From assembly GCA_033964015.1 (NCBI GenBank), contig CM066912.1:10036015-10100014 (forward strand): DNA of 64,000 bases, given 5' to 3'. Shown here piece by piece: positions 45,709-56,933 of this stretch. A program made the translations under genes and the position numbers. The notes under the pieces are model-generated. The model did not search any database, was not told where the DNA came from, and saw nothing but the letters and a program-made list of their open reading frames with translations. Numbering within the stretch: the first letter of the stretch is position 1; every line of letters begins with the position of its first letter. Origin of the DNA: Scolanthus callimorphus (lineage: Eukaryota; Cnidaria; Anthozoa; Actiniaria; Edwardsiidae).

Positions 45709-48700
45709 TTTAAATATTGATTCGTTAATGATATTTTAAGTATTTCATCAGCGTTATTACATTTGTAAGAGTAATTTTACTATAAAATAGATATCGCAAA
45801 GGGGCCTACACCTATAAGTATTTGACTTTCAGTAGGCTCCTCATCTTCGCAATTTATACTTATCATGTAAATAATTATTATATTTGATGAAATAAAGTTG
45901 ATTGATTGATTGATTGATTGAAATACATATGTTTAGCTTTATCGTTGAATGCATGATGATTGCATTATTACTATTATTTTTTAATTAAATTCAATAACAC
46001 TCCCCATAGGGAGCTTTTCAGTGATATATACAATTATACAATATAAAGAAACAATATTTACGATATAACTACTACGTTAATTAAGATAATTACTATATTT
46101 ACAGTGTCTTAGGCCTATAGTAAATACGCCGCTTTTATCATGAGCCGATCCAATTGCAAAATCATGATGAAACAATGTTGTTCGTCCATCTCTGGTCTAC
46201 CTGTCACCTAGGCTATTCTAAATCCTACCGGTAATCTAGAATCCATTTCAATGCCCCACTTTTCGCGTATTTCACTGCAACAGGTTGGATCGGCTCATGA
46301 TAAGAGCGGCGTATGTACTATGCCTTAGAGTTGACTTAAAATGTTAATATTTCTGCAGAGGTTCAGTTCATTAGACAAAGAGTACCAAATGTCAACAGGT
46401 CTGTGCTCTGTCAACAGCTCTGTGCTCTGTCAACAGCTCTCTCTCTATGATGGTGATCGACGCTCGTTGCTTGTAAGGGGTCCCTGGAGGGTCGTTTTGC
46501 TAGTGATTCAAGGACTAACTTTGTTTCTCATTATAAGAAAACCTTTGTTTCTCATTAAAAAAGCACCTTATTGACAGTCAAAATTAATAACATCCGCTCC
46601 TTCTTTCTTTCCGCAAATAAATGAATAACAAACAAGAAAATACCAACAAAAATATTTAATTAACTGTACGTCTCTTATGGCAATGTGGACATACAGAAGT
46701 CCGGCCAACTCTGAAAACGCTGGAAATGCAAGCACATCACAGCGGGATGCGAGGCGGCCGCAGTTGTAGCCAAGGGCCTAGCCCAAGGCCCGCGCAAGCA
46801 CAACCTCAGTTTAACTTCGTCTAAATTGCATTCAGACACATTTTATTTTCATGTGGTTGTGACGATCTCGAAAGCCATGCTACAAAGGTCACTACGCATT
46901 TGGCTCGAATAAATAATCATTGTAAATCGTAATTCTTGTTATTCTTTGATGTGGTTGCCGTACTATACACTTCGTTTGTAATGTCAAAACATATGTGCTA
47001 AGGGGCCGACCATTTGACTTCTGGTAGGGGGATTGAAAACAAATTTCCTGCATACTTTGTTTCAAAATAGTCAACAATAGCAAAAAAATTTGTTACACGC
47101 CAAATGAAAAATCCTGCTCACCAATAAAAGCCCCCCTTCCTCCTGAAAAGTCCAATGGTCGGCCCTTATTAAACTGAACTCACTTGAACCAAGTCACAAG
47201 TGGTTTGTGTATAGTAAAGTGTTGTACTCATGATTTTAATGAAACATAGCAGTTGAGCATATTTTCTGCGAAAACAGGTTCTGCGGGGTTTTTAGTAACA
47301 AAGAGAACGATAATTAATTTTTCTTTATCTTACATATATTATTGTTTTTTTAAGTATAAGTTAAAAGGAGGACAAATATGACAAAAAATCCTGTTATATC
47401 TTACGCAGGACGGCTGTTTACATAATTACAAAGCATGCAATCATAGCCTACTAATAATGTAGCGTTGTACAATGAAAACACTATGGTTCTTCCGTCAAGG
47501 GATAGTTTCCATGGGAATTTTATGATAAAACTTCATTATTTGCAAATATGCAGAACAGCAATGCTTTGGAAAATACAATGATTACATTACTAAACATGTT
47601 GTCATATGTATATTATTAATATATTTAGAATAATTATTTTTTCTGAAGTCCGATATATTTATTTTCCTTAAGTCCGATTTAAAATGTATAATTTTCTTAT
47701 CAAAGTTCGATAATTTTATAAATTTTCTGTGTCAAAACAAAGTTTGACTGGTTCTTCAAAACAAGCCTTCGTAAATAGAAGAAAATGCCTGCCAAAAAGG
47801 CGTTTGAAAAATGGCAAGTAGTTTAATTAAGCAAATCTAGTTCTTCAGTCTAATTCTTTCTAGAAGAGTAGAATCTCATGACTAAAACTAAAGCAAGAGC
47901 CTGAAAACGGGCGCTGCCTCAGTTGTACTGACACCCTTGTAATTATGACCAATGACAGGTATTCAAAGTTTGGTCAATACTGGTCGTTGCGCAAGCTTCG
48001 ATGATTCAGAAGTGCCACTCGGAATATTAGGTCGACAGGCGCTATTGTTTCGTTTACTTGTTCAACCGAACACGTATTGGTCTCCCTAATGTCTAAAACC
48101 AACGTTTATGAATATGGGGTGCTAAAAAGCTAGAATGACTCTGATGTCTGAAAAGGGGCCAGCGGTTATTCGCGTTGCTCTGAAGAAGTAGTGCACACAC
48201 TAAGCCCGTGCAATTGTTTTTCAACTTGACAGTAGATTAGTAGTTTAAATATCGATGCACGCGTTATTTCCAAATTTGTTACACAAACAAGTTAGCTAAC
48301 GTCTATCGGGGAGGTGCAATACGAAAAGCAACGTACGATGACATGGCTGGTAGACTATTCCGAAATACATATGTTGTTAATATTTTTTGTTGAATATGCA
48401 TGATGATTCTAGTGTGATTGACGCTCGTTGCTCGTAAGGACTCCTTACGGAGGGTCGTTTTGCTAGTGATTCAAGAACTCACTTAGCCATCACAAGTGAT
48501 CTGTGTAGAGTGAAGTGATGTACTCGTGATTTAATAAAACTGTACGTATTACAATTTCAGCAACGTATCAGCGGGGGGCATATTTCAGTGAATACATTTT
48601 GTTGCAGATCTTGATAATGCGCGGAGCGACATTCGTGAACAAAATATCTGCCACTCTCGAATATTTAATTCACATTTGAGGCTGTGCCACAAAAATTCGA

Positions 48701-48961
48701 AAACGCCTTTTGCCTAATTCAAAACACATTAATGTCCTCGGTCTACAGGACTTAGCTTCGTCCAGTTCCCTGCTTCGTCCTATTTTATTGAACCATTTAG
48801 TGAAAATATCGTGTTTACAAAACACTGTCGTGTAGTCCTGTTCTTCGGACATTCTGACCAATTTGCAAGAAATCTCCGTAAATCATGGCTTTTCAGTTCA
48901 AAATAATCGTTATGCTCGTTGTCAAATTGTAAAGCAAGTTTTCTCGGCTTAAATGCAAACT

Positions 48962-49087
48962 TTATGAGCTTTTGCGACCCTGTAGTTCGACTGGGGGAGC
49001 TTTGCGGCCGTGTTTTGTCTGAGGGTTTGATTTTGCGCACTGTTTCACGGCTTTCCCATTGCTGCCGCGTTTCAGTCGCAACTTGAC
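48962..49087 (-). CDS. candidate terminal exon, unrecognised gene
   Basis: Minus-strand acceptor TAGTCGTCAATTCAG|G above 49087. The frame reads VKLRLKRGSNGKAVKQCAKS then NPQTKHGRKAPPVELQGRKS to a TAA at 48962-48964, and an AATAAA follows at about 48783. An overlapping frame stays open longer (about 48780-49124). A stretch of the presumed 3' UTR (48686-48830) is repeated in diverged form at 50095-50215, so this could also belong to a repeat. Confidence 0.3.
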   Translation of the reverse strand, partial: VKLRLKRGSNGKAVKQCAKSNPQTKHGRKAPPVELQGRKSS

Positions 49088-49124
49088 CTGAATTGACGAC
49101 TACATAAAAACAAATCGATTTCAA

Positions 49125-50806
49125 AAAATTTCAGATACTCAGACGTCTCAATACGAAATGAGGGCTTCGGAAAATCAAGTTTACAACTAACGTATGTATC
49201 AATCTCCCATTCCATCCATTCCACTATTTGTTGTTTGTCGCACAGAGACTCAGTTCCTAAAAACTAAAGCTTACATCATCTTAGCAGGGTTTTCATAATC
49301 ATTGCAATAAAGTTACGACAGGCTGGGGCCGCCCTGCATGATTTTTAATTACTCAAGTGACTTATTGGTCGAGAGTTTTGTTTTCTCTTGCTATACTCGC
49401 CTGCCAATTAAAAGCATTAGGAGTACGCACGCAAGTTTTGTTATGATCGTGAAAACGTCCAACAAAAACAAGCTTTTTTGTCTAAAAATAGTCACCTATT
49501 TAGCCGATAATAACGTCAACCTGCGACTATTTGTTAGGAATTTGGACACGTCCTCTAGAAAGACAAGGTTTTTTTTTCTTTGTTAAAATATACTTTCTAG
49601 ACCATCTCATAAATACACCTATTCTAGCAAAATCGCGCCGTCGCAACATCGGATGCAAGTGGCTGTCGCGTACTCACATATGAGTGCATTTTTAATCTAT
49701 ATTCTCCTTCTTCCTTGAACAGTCTACATAGTCCAGTTATGTGAGTAGAGAAGTCTCTCTTCCGATTCATATTAAAGGATAACAAAAAATAATTTTACTT
49801 GATTATAACATGACTAGAAACTGTTTTCCTGAAGGAATTTAAGGTTATCATAAATTTTGCTCACCCACAAGTAACCACGGATGGAGGCGTGGCTTCTCTC
49901 TTTGTCCGCGTCCCCCCAGGGGGATTCCTCCCCCTTGACCCTTTGCTCACCTACTTTTACTCCCACTAAGTAACCACAGATGGAGGCGTAGCTTCTCTCT
50001 TTATCCGCGTCCCCCCAGGGGGATTCCTCCCCCCCCCCTCCTCGACCCTTACTCTTCATAATTGGTCGATTGAAACGTTATTTAAAGAATCACAACCACA
50101 AAAATTCGAAAGCGACTTTTGCCGAATTGATAATACATTAATGTCCTCGGTCTACTGGGTTGAGCCTCATCCTGTTTCATTGAACCATTTAGTGTTTACA
50201 AAGCAGAGTCAAACCACACTCAAGTAAAATTGTTCAAAGTAATGTTGAAAACCATAGTTAGTAACTATGTGAAAACATTCAAACGTTAACAGAGCAGGTT
50301 GGCCTCCCTCGGGCCCGAGAACTTTGTTTTGCAATTTTAATAATGATTCCCAAGTTTTTCGTGTTAATTTTTGCCCAGCTAATTTACATAGCTAGAACTT
50401 CCTTTTCATTGATGTTTATTAAGTTTTCCTCCCCAAAACGTAATTAAACTACCAAATCTACGAAAAATGACATGTTAAATCTCGGGGAAGCGAAATCTCC
50501 TGAAATTAACATTTTCAGTTTTTTTTTTCAATCGAGTTCTCTCGTGGGAACTCGAGAAATTCGGGCAAAGCGTCACGTAATTCTGTAAATGTTTTTCGGG
50601 CCCAAGAATTCACGGGTGTTCGAGAAACAGTCCCCTAGATTCTCTATTCTTTTCATTCCTGTAAAGAAGTATTCTTATAGTCACTAGTTTGATAAACTCG
50701 AAGGCATTTGAGTCACGTGAGCACAAGCATTTGCCCGAGTAAACCTTGAATTGTAGTATTGGTCAATGGGTGTGATTGGCAAGAAATATTTACAGTGTTT
50801 AGTTTA
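49125..50806. other. no gene; tandem duplication and repeat copy
   Basis: Contains the tandem duplication at 49868-50035 and the 50095-50215 repeat copy. Otherwise I see nothing supportable. Confidence 0.4.
49868..50035. repeat. two tandem copies of about 98 bp
   Basis: AGTAACCACGGATGGAGGCG ... CCCCCAGGGGGATTCCTCCC occurs twice with a few substitutions. Confidence 0.9.
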
Positions 50807-51147
50807 CATGGGCGCGCGGAGATATGGAAATTATCTTCGAGTGTTCACATTAGCCGTATTCACACTAGAGACGGAAAACTAGACGAGTTTCTCGTCAGAA
50901 AAGTTCCTGCTTTATGTCAATTCTGCTCAGAAACACTTGCTTGTTATCTGTCTAAACTTTCTCCTTCAAAAAAATTGTTTTTACGTGATCACAGAAGAAC
51001 AGAGAACCATATTCAAGGCGAGAAACTCGTCTCAGACGGGAAACTCGTCTCTAGTGTGAATACAGCTAATGATATCGATACAGCGAACGAGTGAGATATC
51101 GAATGTGAACACGAGAAGATAAATTCCATATCTCCAAGCGTCCATGT
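50807..51147. mobile_element. TA-flanked MITE, 341 bp
   Basis: Ends CATGGGCGCGCGGAGATATG and the complement of CATATCTCCAAGCGTCCATG. TA at 50805-50806 and 51148-51149. The inner inverted phrases GTGTTCACATT, TATTCACACTAGAGACG and CGAGTTTCTCG also pair. Confidence 0.85.
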
Positions 51148-51244
51148 ATTATTCCGTTTATTATATAAACAAGAAACACTACCATGCTCCAGGGAAGCGC
51201 CTTTTATTGGCCACGAGGAAGAAAACATATTGGCTGATATTTTC

Positions 51245-51307
51245 CCATGTAAAAATATCGTATTTTCACATGTAAAAATATCGTATTTTCACATGTGAAA
51301 ATATACG
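51245..51307. repeat. short tandem and palindromic AT repeat
   Basis: ACATGTAAAAATATCGTATTTT is repeated (split: ACATGTAAAAATATC, GTATTTTC), ending in the palindrome ATATTTTCACATGTGAAAATAT; each phrase given here is part of the 63-bp run. Confidence 0.8.
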
Positions 51308-51641
51308 GTTTTTCTGAGTGGCAGAAATCCCTTTAAAACACTGAGGTTTATAATAAAGTATTTTATCCACGAGCTCGCCACAGGGTGCCTTTGATATATT
51401 TTGTGCAAATAGTTCAAGATTAACCAGTTGTACTAAACAAGTGGCCCGAATGAAGAGGTCCTATATCTGCTTGACCGCCTAATGTCATTCTGCGCATGTA
51501 TTGGTACAATTAGTTTAAAAGCACCAGACATAGTATACACAAAACTTGTTCCAACTAACACAGGAAGTGAAAACAACCGAAAGACGAACCGCTTCTTTTA
51601 GCAATTTTCTTGGCCTTGACGTTTTTATTACTACTTTCTAG

Positions 51642-51695
51642 GTATCCATGAGAGCAGATTTTGAAATACGAGAGCAAGATACAACCCAAAACCAG
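51642..51695 (+). CDS. candidate 18-codon internal exon
   Basis: Acceptor TTTATTACTACTTTCTAG|G and donor AACCAG|GTATTA frame exactly 18 open codons, phase 0 to 0: VSMRADFEIREQDTTQNQ. Other frames have stops. No neighbours in phase with a long reading were found. Confidence 0.35.
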
Positions 51696-51856
51696 GTATT
51701 AACGAAAGCTCTATGTGCTGTTATTGTTTACGGCGATGAAATAAATATACTAAATGTGCAAGCGTAGCGCTTCTTAGGCGGATGCAGACTAGGGCCTTTC
51801 AAATTCACAATGAAGTGACTGCGTTTTGATAACTCTGTTGTCTTTTCACATTCTAG

Positions 51857-51942
51857 AACCAAATGAAATGAGAAAAAGGAAAAGGAAGCGCAGAGGAAAG
51901 GGCAGCAAAGACAAGAAAAATAAAAGAAAGAGGAGGAACTAG
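51857..51942 (+). CDS. candidate terminal exon, very basic tail
   Basis: A strong acceptor TTTTCACATTCTAG|A is followed, after two bases, by 27 codons to a TAG: PNEMRKRKRKRRGKGSKDKK and so on. The bias follows from an A/G-rich strand, so coding is doubtful. In the phase left by the exon at 51642-51695 the reading would instead stop after four residues. Confidence 0.25.
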
Positions 51943-53099
51943 AATAGCATGTCTAAACGTGCCGAGTTGCTCATAATGCATCATTTTGTCTTCATTTTCA
52001 TTCTTTATTGATTGAAAGGGGAACAAAGACAGTATTTTTTCATCTTTCTGTTCCGAAGTCCATATTGGTATTCCAATTTTCACACCGCGGAAAATGTTGA
52101 CATTCTTTTTCTCAGAAGTATGAAATCCTGTATTCACAGGTAATAGCCTAGTCGGTAGAGGGGGTTCACGAGCACCCCCGGAACTAGTAACGAGACCTAC
52201 TTTTTAAATATTTATGATGTCTAGAATTTTGCGACATTTTTGTTTATTTATAGCGCTGTCCAAAAAAGCATCATCCAGTCTTACAACACATCTCTACAAT
52301 TTACATGTCCGTTTTATACATGTTACGTTCCTTACTGTTAGAAATTTCTATGACCCTGTCAGCCTTTGTATTTCTATTATTAAATACCAAAACGATATGC
52401 GTATGTCACGGGAACAGGCTTGGGGAGCGATTTAATCTACATGTGATCAGAAATTCCTAAGATCGTAAAAGCATCGATAGCTTTTCTAAGCATTGCTACA
52501 GTCCTTAAATTTGCCTCATTGAATAACAAAAGTATATAATTAAAAAAAATTGACAAAAAATAGGTCCGTGGTACACTCGTTACTAGTTCCGCGGGATGCT
52601 CGTGGCCCCATCTACCGACTAGACTAAGGGACGGCCTTCTTGATTGTGAGGGACCATTTTACGTCAAATAAATTCGTCGGAGATTCCCAAACAAGCTGTA
52701 AATATCGTTTTATCGCTATACATAGTCGCAGTTTCATTTTTGCGCAAAGCTTTTATTGAAGTCATACCTTAGTACCTGTAATAGATTGTGTAGATTATAA
52801 AACAACATTCTGCAGTTATATCTACCTACAGAAGTCTCTGCGACGTTTACTGAAGTAGGCGTATTCCGATTAATGTTATTAGAGCTGAAATTTCCCTGAA
52901 ATTCCACTCGCATGTGATCTAGATTTTCCTCAATGCGTTAGTCTAATTTCGCCAGGGTATTAGAGTAACTTTTTTCAGAGGGTATTTCTTCAAGTCCCCA
53001 AAAGTATTCAAAATGGACTTCTTCGATAAGTCTAAAAGTCTAAGTCTGAAAAATGGAACAGCTCAATACAGTTATATATCGACAAAGCAAGTGGCAGCT
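51943..53099. other. no gene recognised
   Basis: A pair of phrases, CCTAGTCGGTAGAGGGGGTTCACGAGC-like at 52147 and a complementary GCTCGTGGCCCCATCTACCGACTAGA-like run at 52600-52625, form inverted ends around about 470 bp and may mark a decayed element. No coding region is supported. Confidence 0.4.
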
Positions 53100-55255
53100 T
53101 ATAAATTTTCAAGGAAGGCTGTAAATAAATTGTTATGGCTGGCATTGTTACAGTTAAAGATTCACGCACACTAATGTAAATTTACATTGTTTGGGTGACC
53201 TTTGGTTGGTGTAGTGGCACTGAGGATAACCTTTCCTATTCAAGCACGAAACAGACAAATAAAGATTACAAGAAAAATTAAGGACGAGAAAGCAAAAATT
53301 CAGTGAGTTTCTTTTTAAACGATGAAATGTTAACAGATGACGCGACAGATAATGGTAGGGAGTTCCAGATTTTTGGGCCTTGAAAAAGAATAGTAAATTT
53401 TTTAATGTTTGTGTGACAAGCGTGGAAACGATAATGATCAGAGTTTCTAGTGTTGTCAAGTCATGGAGCTGACGGCTAGTTCCAAACAGATTTACGCAGG
53501 GCCGCGAATGCCATAGTGCTCCATTTTTTCAAAAAGAATCACATGATCCAAGGTATCAAACGCTTTAGAGAGATCGAGGAATACCCCAACTGCAAATTCA
53601 CGGCGATCAATAGCTGATGCAATTTTATTATTAAATGAATTAAAGAGAGAGCTGAAGAATAGTTTTTTTCGAAAGCGAAATTGTCGGCAATATAAGATAT
53701 CCATGCGATCTACAAAAAAATCATACTAGTATACATTACTCTTTCAAAAAACTTCGAGGAATTAGAGAGCAAAGATATAGGCCTATAGTTAGAAAATGTT
53801 TTGATTCGCCGTTTTAAAGACAGGTATCAATTTTGCAATTTTTAGTTTATCAGGGAATACTCCCTCAGAAAGAGAAAGATTGATAATATTTACAAGTGGT
53901 GACGCAATTACATCAAATGTACTTTTAAGAATGTGCATCGGGATATTATCATGTCCCATAGATTTTTGGGGTTTTAGAGAATTGCAAATAATATTTAACT
54001 CTGTGACATCGGTAGGGTTTAGAACTAGAGACTCATTAACATAATCACCGAGGTAATCACGGAAGGAGGATGTTGAAGATGGTATTTTACTCGCTAAATT
54101 GGGGCCAATGTTAGTAAAAAAATTACAGAATCGGTTTGCGATTTCTTGAGGATCAGTTAATGTTTCACCATCGGAAATAAAAGAGAGGGTAAAGATGATC
54201 TTTTTCTTGGCTTGTTAATAACTTCATTTATCAGCTTCCAGATTTCCTTTAAACTAGTTTTAGCAGTTTCAAATTTATTGTCATAATAAGTGCGCTTTGC
54301 AATCCTAATGAGATGGTTTAACTTATTTCTGTATAATTTATACCGTATCTCCCTCGCGGGATCTTGACTAAATATTAATTGTTTATACATTTTATTCTTT
54401 TTCTTAATAGAGACCAACAGTGATTTAGTGATCCATGGGAAAGAGAATCTTTACACTCTCTAGGTTTTAGTGTTTTAAGCGGGAAGCACAGGTTGTAATA
54501 CCGAGTGTATTCCGCAATAAATTTATTATACGAGTCATTAACGTCATTATAATTGAAAAGACCGGCCCAATTTGTATCCGAAAGACGGTCTCGAAGCGTT
54601 TTATATTTCGCTCACTAAAATCTCTGACAGTTATTTTCATGTGTTGTTTGTTAGCAGTAGAAAATGAGTTATCTGAGACATAAACAAAAACTGGCAGGTG
54701 ATCGGAAATATCATTAATGACAATACCGTTGAACATCTCGCACGTAAAATGATTAGTAAATATGTTATCGATTAATGTGGCCGAGTGCGCAGTTATCCGT
54801 GTCGGTCTGTGAATCAAAGGTAAAACATGTGCGAGAAGAGATTATCAACGAATTCTTGAGTACTGGAATGATCAGAATAACGCAAAATGTCGAGGTTATA
54901 ATCTCCGCAGACATAGCAATATTTATCATTTCTGGATATTTTGGAAATTATTTCGTCAAATTTCTCAAGGAATGCCGCGACATTGTTATTTGGTGGTCGG
55001 TAGACCGAACCCACGATGATATTTTTCCCACGAGGAATGAAGATTTCGATAAAAGCGTTTATATTAATTCAGCATCTGAATAATTACAATCTGTGCGTAT
55101 TTTAAACTCTAAATCTTCTTGTAAATAAATACCTGCACCGCCGCAAGACTTATCAGAGCGATGATTTGAAAGAAATGTATAGCCCGGGATATCCACCTGA
55201 TCCGCATTCTTTTGTTCCTGTGTAAATTGCATTATTATTTCAGCATCAGTAAACT
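53100..55255 (-). mobile_element. non-LTR retrotransposon, 5'-truncated and internally deleted
   Basis: Minus-strand copy with part of the endonuclease, the linker, the N-terminal half of the reverse transcriptase and the C-terminal tail. The catalytic palm and thumb are missing between about 53495 and 53460. The boundaries are approximate; no tail or target duplication was identified. Confidence 0.85.
53154..55245 (-). pseudogene. endonuclease / reverse transcriptase remnant
   Basis: From the upper end: FTDAEIIMQFTQEQKNADQV, GAGIYLQEDLEFKIR, then after a shift GSVYRPPNNN and CGDYNLDILRY, a target-site part ending SDHLPVFVY (the conserved SDH of apurinic-like endonucleases), a linker KLYRNKLNHLIRIAKRTYYD, KPQKSMGHDNIPMHILKSTF, FLDLSKAFDTLDHVILF (first catalytic aspartate) and YGIRG. 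The reading then jumps to the C-terminal FQGPKIWNSLPLSVASSVNI. Several stops and shifts occur, and the FADD motif is absent through deletion. Confidence 0.88.
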
Positions 55256-55509
55256 ATTTGTTTATTATGAACATTGTGCAATCTATTTAATAATTCAGGG
55301 GGGGGGGGGCGTTTTTAAGGGACGTAGCTAGGATGGGGGGGGGGGGGGGGGGAATTAATATTAACTATTTTCATCCGGTTTGATAAAAGCCTTTCGTGCG
55401 GAGAGCAAGACTAATTAGTGACTCAATTTGTTTTGACAAGACTAGTTGGTATTCATGAGGATCAAAACATTCTGAACCGCGAAGTTCAAAATGTGAACTG
55501 AAAACGTTA

Positions 55510-56374
55510 GGGACGGACCATTTGATACTTGATGGGGGGGGGGAGGGAGGGGGGGGGGGGGGGGGGGGGGGGGGGTGGCTGATTCCCAAAAAAAATTCGA
55601 GCAAGCCTCTGACCTAGAAAAAAAATATCGCGCAAGCAAAGCTGGTGGCGAAAAAAAAAATCAAGCAAAACTCACTTTAAAACTCTCTCCTGATTTACCA
55701 TTTTTAGGGAACCTGATGTCTTTATAGTTAGAGGGATTTTTTGGTCGGCTCCCGCTGCGCGCTCGCCATCTACAACAATTAAAACGCTTAGATATTCGTA
55801 AATAATTAAATAATTTCAGAAAACGATAAGTAAAGGTTTACTTACTTTTAACTGGTATGTCCAAAATTGCAGCAGCGTCGCGCTCATAAAAAGCGTGTGC
55901 TGTGGTGTAGTATTTACAAACTACAACATCGTAAGTACTAGGCATGATTAATTTTTGAAAATTTGTATGATATTTTTATTCAATGACACATTTCTTCAGC
56001 GTGATTCTCATCTCCCAGAAATAAAAATATCATTAACCTCGTAGATTTTCAAAATCGCGGCGCGCTTCGCGCGCATTGACAAACATACAAGCAAACAGTC
56101 TCAGTTGTCAGCCCTCGAATCGAACTGATCCAGATGCTGAGATTTCGCGAAATGCTAACATAACAGGAGAGCATGAAATCAAAGTTTATTGAAGTGATCA
56201 ATTGCCGTTTTGAGGGCGAAATCATTTAAGTGATGTCTCGAACCAAAAAAAAGAAATATCGAGCACAGTCACGTTCTAGGAAAAAAAAATGGAGCAGCAA
56301 AACTGGACGCGAAAAAATATCGAGCCCAAAAAAAATTAGCCACTCCCCCCATCAAATATCAAATGGTCCGTCCC
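55510..56374. mobile_element. TTA-flanked element, PIF/Harbinger-like MITE
   Basis: 865 bp with ends GGGACGGACCATTTGATACT and its near complement, and TTA at 55507-55509 and 56375-56377. A long G-run sits next to the left terminus (55532-55575). The interior has the palindrome GCGCGCTTCGCGCGC (56061), also found at 16101. There is no transposase. Confidence 0.85.
55532..55575. repeat. poly-G tract
   Basis: Two long G-runs broken by AGGGAGG. Further G-runs lie at 55301-55309 and 55337-55352. Confidence 0.95.
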
Positions 56375-56377
56375 TTA

Positions 56378-56933
56378 GTCAACATCAAACAACCAATTAA
56401 TTAAGTCTACAAGAAGTTTCCTTTTCTTCACATGTCGACCTGATAGGGAAGCTCGTCGTATTTTTAGGGGTCAAATTTCCTCGTATTTTTTAGGGGTCAA
56501 AATCTACCCCTCGTATGTTTTAGGGGTACGCAAATGAATGAAAGGGTTACAAACCAAGCAAAACGTTTTCTGCCGGTTTGGCTTTTGAAGGTTGCCTAAG
56601 GGCAAGTCAGCCCAGTCTTGCAGTCCTTTGTTATACAGAAGCTTGCCTTTTTTCTCCGTTCTTCTAAGATGCGCCAGTTTAGTGAGTTAAACAAAGAGGT
56701 TACAGCCCCCTCGGAACAGTTAGTATAATCCGAGAGAATAAATCGTGCCACCCTCCTCTAGACTTCCTCGATTTCATCGCGCAAACTGACTGTGTGGGGG
56801 TCCCATATTTCGCGCGCGACATTATTGTATCGTTAATAATATCGTTTTGTTTATTATTTATTGTTCATTGTCGCGCGCTGGCGCATGGTCGTCTACCACC
56901 CATTGCCGGATTAGCTTGCTAGTGACAATTACC
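56378..56933. other. no gene recognised
   Basis: TTTTTAGGGGTCAAA-type phrases repeat three times near 56460-56530. Nothing else is supported. Confidence 0.4.

Larger units (their letters stand above)
40247..45920 (+). mobile_element. 5'-truncated non-LTR retrotransposon, itself interrupted
   Basis: The element occupies 40247-41603 and 45227-45920. It starts downstream of the endonuclease, covers the complete reverse transcriptase region, then a 3' UTR with a stem-loop (GGGCCTACAC ... GTAGGCTCC) and AATAAAGTT plus GATT repeats. No target duplication: comparison with copy A shows eight bases lost at the site. The middle is a separate TTAA-flanked element. Confidence 0.9.
40090..48685 (+). repeat. 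3-kb dispersed repeat, copy B, split by nested insertions
   Basis: Flanks 40090-40246 and 45921-48685 match copy A in order. The insertion replaced eight bases present in A at 35405-35412 (ACTATTCC). The outer boundary on the right (GAGGCTGT) is the same as in A, after which the two sequences diverge. Confidence 0.85.
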
